Part shown: piece after piece, positions 7,002-13,671 of the stretch
Position numbering within the stretch: position 1 is the stretch's first letter
How the letters are laid out: every line of letters begins with the position of its first letter
IMG/VR virus record: IMGVR_UViG_3300042874_000045
Span: 1 to 36,986 of that record
Origin: a virus
Strand: one strand, 5' to 3'
DNA length: 36,986 nucleotides
Made by a program: the position numbers and the translations under genes
The notes under the pieces: generated by a model
What the model was told of the DNA's origin: nothing
Seen by the model: only the letters and a program-made list of their open reading frames with translations
Database searches by the model: none

Positions 7002-8195
7002 ATGAAAGAACTTACGCAGGAAGTTATTCCACTTAGCAAGATCATAATAAATGAACGTGCTAGAAAGAATCTTGGTGACTTATCTGAGTTAATGAGTTCC
7101 ATTAAAGAATTCGGCTTACTTCATCCAGTTGTAGTTTCTTCTAACTACCACCTTTTAGCAGGCGGCAGACGGCTTGAAGCATGCAAAAGGTTAAACTGGA
7201 TAAATATTACAGTCAGTATCTTTAAACTAGAAACAGAAGTTGAACACCTTGAAATTGAGTTACTTGAAAATATTCAACGTAAAGACTTCACTTGGCAAGA
7301 ACAGTCTTTGCTTACTAAGAAAATTAATGACTTCTACACTGCTAAAAATCCAGATACTTGGTCTGGAAGAAAAACAGCAAAACTAATGGGACGTGGAGTA
7401 AGTTCTGTTTCAAGGGATATTGCCCTAGCTGAGAAGTTGCAAGAAATTCCAGAGTTCAAAAACATTACAACCGCAGAAGAAGCGGGGCAGATTTTAAAAG
7501 CTGCAATATGTTCTGGTGGTGAAGAAAATTTATCCTCTACAAGTCTGGAACTGGTTAAGAGGATTAAGGAAATAAATGCAAAGAAAGAAAATTCTTCCAT
7601 TAACCATACTCTTGCATTAACAGTTAATAGGTTGAAAAATTCCATCTACCCACTAGACGGGCAGAGTAGATTACCAGGGAAAGAATATGATTTTCTCCTA
7701 GACCTAACTGGATCAGTTGAGTTTGAGAAGAGAGAATTTTTATTCAAATCCCTCAAAGCGAATGGATCAGTTGTTTTACTTAAAGTAAGATCAGAAGAAT
7801 TTTCTAGCACAGTTCAAAAACTTTCCAAGCTAAACTTAACTGTAATACAACCACCTTTAGTTCAGCCAAGTATTCTTATTGATAAAAGTTCTAATCCTAT
7901 CCATACAGGATATGAGATGTTTATTCTTGCCTATACTGGGGCTGGTGGTTTGTTTAATTTTGATTTAAAGTCAAACTTCTTTCCTAGCTCTGGACTAGTT
8001 AGGACGTTATTAACAAAATTCACTCAAGTGGATGGAAGGAAAGTTATTCTATATGGAATAATTCCAGATTCTACTTATGGAATTCTCTCTAAGCTTCCTG
8101 CAACTTTTGTATGTTTCTCTAAACATCCTAGTGAACTGTTCACTGAAGAACTCAGGGTTAATCAGCTTAAGATTATTTCACCAAAAAGGAATTAA
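7002..8195 (+). CDS. ParB-like protein with C-terminal degenerate methyltransferase-like domain
   Basis: 397 aa. Residues 5-110 carry the ParB/sulfiredoxin-fold signature: an N-terminal strand, LLAGGRRLEA (51-60, the GGRR box) and LLENIQRKDFTWQE (87-100). Residues about 120-165 form an HTH like the ParB DNA-binding part. Residues about 225-395 parallel a permuted beta-class DNA methyltransferase. YDFLLDLTG (229-237) aligns with the usual DPPY strand. SLKANGSVVLL follows as the next strand, YEMFILAYTG as the later one, and VILYGIIPDST (348-358) where a SAM-binding motif would be. The catalytic DPPY and glycine-rich SAM motif are not preserved, so it is probably non-catalytic. ParB-methyltransferase fusions are known in phages; the dead version is my inference. 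Confidence 0.75.
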   Translation: MKELTQEVIPLSKIIINERARKNLGDLSELMSSIKEFGLLHPVVVSSNYHLLAGGRRLEACKRLNWINITVSIFKLETEVEHLEIELLENIQRKDFTWQEQSLLTKKINDFYTAKNPDTWSGRKTAKLMGRGVSSVSRDIALAEKLQEIPEFKNITTAEEAGQILKAAICSGGEENLSSTSLELVKRIKEINAKKENSSINHTLALTVNRLKNSIYPLDGQSRLPGKEYDFLLDLTGSVEFEKREFLFKSLKANGSVVLLKVRSEEFSSTVQKLSKLNLTVIQPPLVQPSILIDKSSNPIHTGYEMFILAYTGAGGLFNFDLKSNFFPSSGLVRTLLTKFTQVDGRKVILYGIIPDSTYGILSKLPATFVCFSKHPSELFTEELRVNQLKIISPKRN

Positions 8196-8196
8196 C

Positions 8197-9159
8197 ATGG
8201 CTCCAGTAGAACAAGAAATTCTAATAATCTTCCCTTGTCCAACAAGGTTTGAGTTTAATGCCAAGAATCCTTGGACTGGGCGGAAAGGTTCTGCCTTACA
8301 ATTAGCTATTAGTTCTGCTAACCTACTCCGTGTTCAGGCGGAATTGGTTTATCTGAATGATAAACCTGTGGATAATAGGAATCTGTTTCTGAAAAATGGA
8401 ACACTTACTGAACTTGGTCAAACCTGTCTTGAAGGGTTAAAGGAAAAACTTAAAGGTTCAAGTAAACTAATCCTAGCCAGCGGAGCATTTCCAGCTTTAC
8501 TGTTAACAGGAAGAAAAGACCTTGCAAATATCCGTGGTTATATTCTTCCAACTATTATCCCTGGCCAAGACAATCTAGTAATTCCAACCATTGATATGGA
8601 CCAGAGGTTTATTAGCAATGATGACATTTCTATTTTATGTAAAGATTTCCAGAAAGCTTCTAGGTATAAGGAGTTTAATGTAAAAACTCTAACAAGACCG
8701 GAGAAGAAGTTAAGATACAAGTTTTCTTCTGCTGAAGAAGTTCTGGATATTCTAAACCAGCTAAGAAATGCAGATCAACTTTCAGTTGATATTGAAGTTT
8801 CTAACTTTGAAATGTCCTCTATTGGTTTCTCTGCAACCGAAGATATTGGCTATAGTATCCCTATTCAGAAATCAGTTTATAATTCCTGGACTTCTCAAGA
8901 ACTTGCAGATATTCTTCTTAGCATAGCTAAACTGTTAGAAACTCCTATGAAGAAAATTCTGCAAAATGCCATGTTTGATATTTCATTTTTACTCTTCAAA
9001 TATAACATCCACGTAAAAGGTCCGATACTTGATACTATGATCCTGCATTCTATTATGAATGTATCTCAGCCTAAGAATCTTGGATTTCTTGGATCAGTTT
9101 ACTTAGACCTTGAAGAACCTTGGAAACATCTACGGGAAACATCAAAGGAGATTAAATAA
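8197..9159 (+). CDS. DNA polymerase I-like protein, 3'-5' exonuclease half (split gene)
   Basis: 320 aa starting at the ATG behind AAAAAGGAATTAAC. Residues 1-165 resemble a degenerate uracil-DNA-glycosylase fold often found at the N-terminus of phage PolA (LILASGAFPALLLTG at 90-104). Residues about 175-320 are a DnaQ-type proofreading domain: Exo I SVDIE with Asp198 and Glu200, and Exo II QNAMFD with Asp261. The Exo III motif is not here; it appears at the start of the next gene. The stop overlaps the next ATG (TAATG), with AAAGGAG just upstream, so the second half is made by coupled reinitiation. The two products presumably assemble into one polymerase. Confidence 0.85.
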   Translation: MAPVEQEILIIFPCPTRFEFNAKNPWTGRKGSALQLAISSANLLRVQAELVYLNDKPVDNRNLFLKNGTLTELGQTCLEGLKEKLKGSSKLILASGAFPALLLTGRKDLANIRGYILPTIIPGQDNLVIPTIDMDQRFISNDDISILCKDFQKASRYKEFNVKTLTRPEKKLRYKFSSAEEVLDILNQLRNADQLSVDIEVSNFEMSSIGFSATEDIGYSIPIQKSVYNSWTSQELADILLSIAKLLETPMKKILQNAMFDISFLLFKYNIHVKGPILDTMILHSIMNVSQPKNLGFLGSVYLDLEEPWKHLRETSKEIK

Positions 9160-10691
9160 TGCTTACAGAAACTGATTTAGTTTACAATTCCCTGGATGCA
9201 GTTAATACGTTAAAGATTGCAAATGTTCTAAGTAAAATTGACCAAAGCAGATGGTTGAATACTTATGATCTTACTATATCATATTTAGAACCATTACTTT
9301 ATATGCAAACCAGAGGAATTGCAGTTAACCTGGCTGCATTAGAAGAAACTAAGCAGGAAATTACTGAAGAAATCCATAAGCTGCAAAAAGAACTAAACTC
9401 CCTTTGTGGAAAAGATCTAAATCCAAACTCCCCTGCTCAGTGTCAGAAGTATTTTTATATAGAAAAAGGAGTAAAACCATTTACTAAAGATGGAAAAGTT
9501 TATCTAGATGACCTAGCACTTCAAGCATTAGCTAGAGAAACTACAACTAGAAAAGGTTTCAGAGAAGCTTCTTTAATCCGCTCAATTCGTGGTCTTTCTA
9601 AGTTAAAATCCACCTACCTAGAAGCTACTTTTGATTCAGATAACAGATTACGTTGTTCCTATTCACTCCGGGGAACTAAGTTTGGAAGGCTTTCTTCTTC
9701 TGCAACTATTTTCCAAACTGGCATGAATATGCAAAACTTGCCTCAGGAGTTTAAGAAGTTTCTTATCTCTGATCCGGGAAAGGTTTTTATTGAATTTGAC
9801 AAATCCCAAGCTGAGTGGGTAGTGGTTGCTTATGTAGCAAATGATCCACAAATGATTCAGGCTATTGAAACTAATATTCCAATCCATTCCAATACTGCTC
9901 ATTTAATGTATAATGTCCCAATTGATCTTGTTGAACTTGATGATAAGGAAATAGGAACCTCAACTAATGCGGCTGAGATTTATGCAAAAAGAATGAACCA
10001 TCCAGAATTAGCCTTAGCTCTTCAGGTTGCAGGAAAGAAGAATCCTTGGCCGGAAAACATGTCTCTTCGCCAAGCTGGTAAAAAGGCTAATCATTCTCTT
10101 AACTATGGTGAAACTGCTAATACGTATAGTTTGCAGAATCAAATTCCACTAAAGGAAGCACAAAGACAAGTTAAGTTGTATTATAACTCCTATCCTGGAA
10201 TTCCTATTTGGCATGAATCTATTAAGTTGCATTTACAACGTTCTAGGTTTTTAGAAAATTGCTTCCATAGAGTAGTAGAGTTTACTGAACAAGTTGGTAA
10301 TGATCTTTGGAAAAGTGCATTTTCTATGATTCCACAATCTACAGTTGCAGATGTTATTAACACTGGATTAGTTAAGATTTACAACGATAAAACTTTAACT
10401 GGAACTGATGGTTTTGATATTGAAATCCTAGGTCAAGTTCATGATTCTGTGCTTATTCAAGTTCCAGTAGACAAGATTGATACAATTGAAAAATACAACC
10501 TTTTAGTGAAAAAAGTAGAAGAACATATCACACCTGAACTTTGCTATAATCAGCATACTTTTACCATAAAAACCGATCACAAGTTAGGCTTTAATTGGGG
10601 GATGTATTCAGAAAAGAATCCATCCGGTATGCGTAAAACTTCTAATCCTATGGAAGTTCTTCAATGCAAAGACATTTCAGTAATTGGCTAG
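9159..10691 (+). CDS. DNA polymerase I-like protein, polymerase half (family A)
   Basis: 510 aa. The N-terminus VYNSLDAVNT supplies the Exo III motif (Tyr9, Asp13) missing from the upstream gene. The polymerase motifs are intact: FGRLSS (175-180), motif A FIEFDKSQAEW with Asp214, motif B RQAGKKANHSLNYG with Arg304, Lys308 and Tyr316, and motif C GQVHDS with His428 and Asp429. The residue equivalent to E. coli Phe762 is His312. Replicates the phage genome with the DUF3987 ATPase encoded just downstream. It overlaps that gene by 28 bases. Confidence 0.93.
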   Translation: MLTETDLVYNSLDAVNTLKIANVLSKIDQSRWLNTYDLTISYLEPLLYMQTRGIAVNLAALEETKQEITEEIHKLQKELNSLCGKDLNPNSPAQCQKYFYIEKGVKPFTKDGKVYLDDLALQALARETTTRKGFREASLIRSIRGLSKLKSTYLEATFDSDNRLRCSYSLRGTKFGRLSSSATIFQTGMNMQNLPQEFKKFLISDPGKVFIEFDKSQAEWVVVAYVANDPQMIQAIETNIPIHSNTAHLMYNVPIDLVELDDKEIGTSTNAAEIYAKRMNHPELALALQVAGKKNPWPENMSLRQAGKKANHSLNYGETANTYSLQNQIPLKEAQRQVKLYYNSYPGIPIWHESIKLHLQRSRFLENCFHRVVEFTEQVGNDLWKSAFSMIPQSTVADVINTGLVKIYNDKTLTGTDGFDIEILGQVHDSVLIQVPVDKIDTIEKYNLLVKKVEEHITPELCYNQHTFTIKTDHKLGFNWGMYSEKNPSGMRKTSNPMEVLQCKDISVIG

Positions 10692-11869
10692 ATGGATATC
10701 TCGAATACACTGCCAATACTGAAAGCCCTAAGTCATATCATGTTTGGTGTGGTTTAAGTGTTCTAGCTGGTGCGTTGCAGAGAAAGATATATCTAAAATG
10801 GGGATTAGGTCGTGTTATTTATCCTAACCTCTATGTTATCCTAGTAGGCGCATCAGGAAGAACACGAAAAGGTATCGCTATTGGCATTGCTAAGGATATG
10901 TTGAAAAAACTAGGAACAGTTCCTATCTGCCCGGAATCATCATCTGGAAAACAGGCAATGATTTCAGCTATGAAAAGAAGTGTTTCTACCTTCCAAGATC
11001 CTTCTGATGATAATTTGATTAAAACCCATGTTTCTATTTCAGCATTCTCTGAGGAACTGTCCGTATTCTTAGGTGAACGGGATATTAAATACCTAGCCGC
11101 TCTAACTGATTGGTATGATTCTAAAGATTCTTGGGAGTATGAAACCATAAGTAGAGGACAAGAATATCTTACTGGTGTTTGTTTTAATTTCCTTGGTGGA
11201 ACTGCACCAGATTGGATTTCTTCTATGCTTCCACAAGAAGCAATCGGTGGTGGATTTACGTCGAGAATTATTTTTATTGTAGAAGAAAAGAAACGAAAAA
11301 CAATTGTAGAATTCAACAAATCTGAGGAAGAAAAAGAACTAGAGAAAAAGTTACTAGCAGACCTAGAACAGATTCATCAAATTTGTGGAGAGTTTACTTT
11401 TTCCCAGGAAGCAAAAGAATTATACTCTTCCTGGTATCTTGAACAGGATGAGAACTTAAGCAAAGGAAACCCAGTAATTCAAGATACTAGATTTGCTGGA
11501 TACTGTGAACGTAGAGCTACGCATGTTCAGAAGTTAGCTTTGATTATATCAGCTGCAAGAAATTCAAGCAAAGTAGTTCAGAAAGAAGATTTTCTAATAG
11601 CTCTAAACTTGTTAGAAGAAGCAGAAATAGCAATGCCAAGTACATTTGGTGGACTTGGTTTAGCTAAGAATTCTCATGTTATTGATATTCTTATTAACTA
11701 CATAAAAACACAAAGAAGAACAACAAGGAAGTTATTACTGCAAAGATTCTACCGTGATATAGATTCACAAGGATTACAGCAAGCAGAAATTCTATTCCAA
11801 CAAATGGGAGTAATCGAGATGAAGCTGCTGGAAAATGGGGATAAACTCTATACATGGAAAGGAGATTAA
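10664..11869 (+). CDS. DUF3987-type helicase/primase-like ATPase
   Basis: 401 aa. A P-loop-like segment VGASGRTRKG (61-70) matches the DUF3987 form, where RK-G/S replaces the usual GKS/T, and ISAFSEELS (125-133) is the Walker B-like acidic strand. The block LGGTAPDWISSMLP with GGGFTSRIIF downstream is typical of this family. The C-terminal 60 residues look like a winged helix. The gene begins inside the end of the polymerase gene. DUF3987 proteins are found beside phage polymerases and are presumed to act as replicative helicases, which fits here because no DnaB-like gene is present. Confidence 0.82.
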   Translation: MQRHFSNWLDGYLEYTANTESPKSYHVWCGLSVLAGALQRKIYLKWGLGRVIYPNLYVILVGASGRTRKGIAIGIAKDMLKKLGTVPICPESSSGKQAMISAMKRSVSTFQDPSDDNLIKTHVSISAFSEELSVFLGERDIKYLAALTDWYDSKDSWEYETISRGQEYLTGVCFNFLGGTAPDWISSMLPQEAIGGGFTSRIIFIVEEKKRKTIVEFNKSEEEKELEKKLLADLEQIHQICGEFTFSQEAKELYSSWYLEQDENLSKGNPVIQDTRFAGYCERRATHVQKLALIISAARNSSKVVQKEDFLIALNLLEEAEIAMPSTFGGLGLAKNSHVIDILINYIKTQRRTTRKLLLQRFYRDIDSQGLQQAEILFQQMGVIEMKLLENGDKLYTWKGD

Positions 11870-11870
11870 T

Positions 11871-12434
11871 ATGGTAATCTTTATTAAATGGATTAAAGAT
11901 ATTCTTTCCTTACTTCCTTGGAAATGGATTATTTTATTCCTAGCTATTATTCTTTCTTACTATTCCTGTTACCGTTACGGGATTCATACGGGGAAGAAAG
12001 TATTAGAGGAAAAACAGAAAGTTCTCCAAGAACGCTTACAAGAAGTCCAAGTAGAACTCAGTAAGAAACAAACCTTAGTCTCAACAGAAGTAGTTAAGGA
12101 TTATAAAGAAAAACTATCAACCTTAGGAGAAAAGTATGCAGAATTGCTGGAAAGTTCTAAAACCAATCCTCCTGTTACTTGTTCTTCTAACCGTTTCCGC
12201 GTGCTCCACGACGAAGCTAGTAATCCTCAAATATCCCAATCCACCAGCGGAATTAATGAAACCGCCCCAACCATTGAAGCAGTTACCAGAACAGTGATTG
12301 AGAATTATGCAATTTGTAATGTTAACAAACTAAGACTTGAACAACTCCAGCAATGGATCAGGGAACAGTATAAGATTCAGGAAGAAACTTGTAAAAAACC
12401 AGGAGTTCAGTGTATTACTGGATCGAATACTTAA
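11871..12434 (+). CDS. Rz: inner-membrane spanin (Rz-like)
   Basis: 187 aa, starting at the ATG behind AAAGGAGATTAAT. One N-terminal membrane segment lies at about residues 15-35 (WKWIILFLAIILSYYSC), followed by a long periplasmic coiled coil (about 40-95). RFRVLHDEAS and ENYAICNVNKLRLEQLQQWI are motifs seen in Rz proteins. It joins the inner membrane to the outer-membrane Rz1, whose gene is entirely nested in another frame at 12136-12297. Unusually, it is the last gene of the replication unit, while holin and endolysin lie on the opposite strand across the terminator. Confidence 0.88.
   Translation: MVIFIKWIKDILSLLPWKWIILFLAIILSYYSCYRYGIHTGKKVLEEKQKVLQERLQEVQVELSKKQTLVSTEVVKDYKEKLSTLGEKYAELLESSKTNPPVTCSSNRFRVLHDEASNPQISQSTSGINETAPTIEAVTRTVIENYAICNVNKLRLEQLQQWIREQYKIQEETCKKPGVQCITGSNT
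12136..12297 (+). CDS. Rz1: outer-membrane spanin lipoprotein (Rz1-like), nested in Rz
   Basis: A 53-residue frame lies wholly inside the Rz gene in a different frame. Its ATG is five bases after AGGAGA. The product has a basic start, a hydrophobic signal (ILLLLVLLTV), and a lipobox VSAC with Cys23 followed by Ser, which favours outer-membrane sorting. The mature part of about 30 residues is proline-rich (six prolines) and ends PEQ. Signal, lipobox, proline content, size and nesting are exactly those of embedded Rz1 o-spanins. It pairs with Rz to fuse the membranes at lysis and shows that the host has an outer membrane. Confidence 0.9.
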   Translation: MQNCWKVLKPILLLLVLLTVSACSTTKLVILKYPNPPAELMKPPQPLKQLPEQ

Positions 12435-12451
12435 GTTATAAAATTATAGCT

Positions 12452-12497
12452 CAAAAAATAGCTCCAGTAGCCTAAACTACTGGAGCTTTCTTTTTGG
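12452..12497. terminator. bidirectional terminator between converging units
   Basis: A perfect 11-bp stem, AGCTCCAGTAG (12460-12470) with CTACTGGAGCT (12477-12487), has a 6-base loop. It is followed by TTCTTTTT on the plus side and preceded by AAAAAA, which gives a T-run for the minus strand. It sits between the stops of Rz and holin and can end both transcription units. Confidence 0.93.
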
Positions 12498-12513
12498 TTT
12501 AGTTTTTAGGAAA

Positions 12514-12792
12514 CTAAGAATCTTTCTTAACCGGAACTACATCTTCTAACTTTAGATTCTTCTGCTTAATAACCCTACTAACTCCAGCTAAGCCAATGGA
12601 TAGCATAGTAGAACAAGCTAGAATAGCTTTAATCCAGCCTGGAATAGCCTCTTTCCAATCATCTGGAATAATAAACCCATAGCTCAGGGAGATAGAAATA
12701 AGAAAAGCAGCAATAATAATAAATCTCATAGACCACCATTTTTTCCACTGGCTTACATCATCGACAAGTTCAAGATTTAATTTCTTCAACAT
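12514..12792 (-). CDS. class II-type holin, two membrane segments
   Basis: 92 aa from the second ATG. The AGGAG site lies seven bases before it and only one base before the first ATG at 12798. Two hydrophobic segments are visible (about residues 22-42, and 55-75 after IPGWIK), with a short charged tail (KQKNLKLEDV) in the cytoplasm. WWSMRF before the first segment is common in small phage holins. It overlaps the end of the endolysin gene. Controls timing of lysis by opening the inner membrane. The close pair of Met codons recalls lambda S dual starts but could be coincidence. Confidence 0.82.
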   Translation of the reverse strand: MLKKLNLELVDDVSQWKKWWSMRFIIIAAFLISISLSYGFIIPDDWKEAIPGWIKAILACSTMLSIGLAGVSRVIKQKNLKLEDVVPVKKDS

Positions 12793-13387
12793 AAACATGC
12801 TCCTGTTCTAGAAGTTCTTTTCCTTTCTGCATAAACTTAGCTAACTTCTCAGCGTAATGATTCTTAGCATACTCTGGTCCATTATAACCAGCAGCAAAGG
12901 AATCCCATTGACCATTTTTTAAGAATCCAAGAAGGCCAGAGGATTTTATAAAGTTAATAAACAACAAAACCTGTTCCTCAGTACTAGAATACATACGTTG
13001 AACAAAATCTTCAAGACTCTTAGCTCCAGAGGATTTCCAATTAAAACCCATGATTTGAAACATTCCCCAACTACAACTAGCTAAGGCTGCTTTTCTGTCT
13101 AAAGAACTAGCAAGATCAAGTCTAGTGTATTCCTGAATTCCACCTAGGTATAACTTACGATCCCAACGCTTTGAGGAAATGTTAGGATATTTAGTTCTAA
13201 ACTTTCCAGAAGTAAGACGATCAAAAATATGAGCCTCAAACAAAATAATAGGAACTCTTTTTTCATTTAACTTAGTATTAAAAAACCCATCATCATCAGA
13301 ACTTTCTACTGACATAACGGCATAAATATTCCCTGCCGGAATACCAAGATTGGAACTAATACTTTTTGCTACACTAATTGAACTCAT
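12770..13387 (-). CDS. endolysin, N-acetylmuramidase family
   Basis: 205 aa. The segment VMSVESSDDDGFF (24-36, with Glu28 the likely catalytic acid) and PIILFEAHIFDRL (46-58) are the core of the N-acetylmuramidase (DUF3380-type) fold. A second half with CSWGMFQIMGFNW and AAGYNGPEYAKNHY completes the domain. No signal peptide and no separate cell-wall-binding domain are visible, so export depends on the holin. The start overlaps the stop of the upstream zinc protein gene (ATGA), with AGGAG ten bases before. Cleaves peptidoglycan glycan strands. Confidence 0.9.
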   Translation of the reverse strand: MSSISVAKSISSNLGIPAGNIYAVMSVESSDDDGFFNTKLNEKRVPIILFEAHIFDRLTSGKFRTKYPNISSKRWDRKLYLGGIQEYTRLDLASSLDRKAALASCSWGMFQIMGFNWKSSGAKSLEDFVQRMYSSTEEQVLLFINFIKSSGLLGFLKNGQWDSFAAGYNGPEYAKNHYAEKLAKFMQKGKELLEQEHVYVEEIKS

Positions 13388-13671
13388 GGAATAATATCTC
13401 CTGGATTTGGTGGGACTATAGAGATTTCAGTAATAAGAATATCCGGATATTCCTGGACAAAAGAAGTAGTAACTCTATCCGGGATTCCAGTTACAAAATC
13501 CTGTGCATGTCTAGGTTCATTATGATTAGGACAAACATAATATCCTTGCCAATTTCTTTCAAGCATTGAAGCTTTTCTTGTAATCCCACACTCTGCGCAC
13601 TCTGCATTCCAGTCACCAAGAACAAAATGAGGATGTTCATTATCAGGAAGTTTCATCCTTTTTCCACTCAT
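13384..13671 (-). CDS. small zinc-binding phage protein, 95 aa
   Basis: CAEC near residues 25-28 and CPNH near residues 47-50 make a probable zinc site, within the sequence context GDWNAECAECG and YVCPNHNEPRHAQDF, which recurs in phage structural regions. It starts at the stop of the giant ejection protein (ATGA) and ends at the start of the endolysin, so all three are coupled. Could be a minor virion or assembly protein; the exact role is unknown. Confidence 0.7.
   Translation of the reverse strand: MSGKRMKLPDNEHPHFVLGDWNAECAECGITRKASMLERNWQGYYVCPNHNEPRHAQDFVTGIPDRVTTSFVQEYPDILITEISIVPPNPGDIIP

Noticed and set aside
9150-9165. Programmed -1 frameshift joining the polymerase halves
   Set aside because: The downstream frame has a TAA at 9153-9155 and there is no slippery heptamer; a good AAAGGAG and TAATG favour reinitiation.
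10831-11319. Minus-strand 162-codon frame inside the DUF3987 gene
   Set aside because: Antisense to conserved DUF3987 motifs and against the transcription direction of the region.
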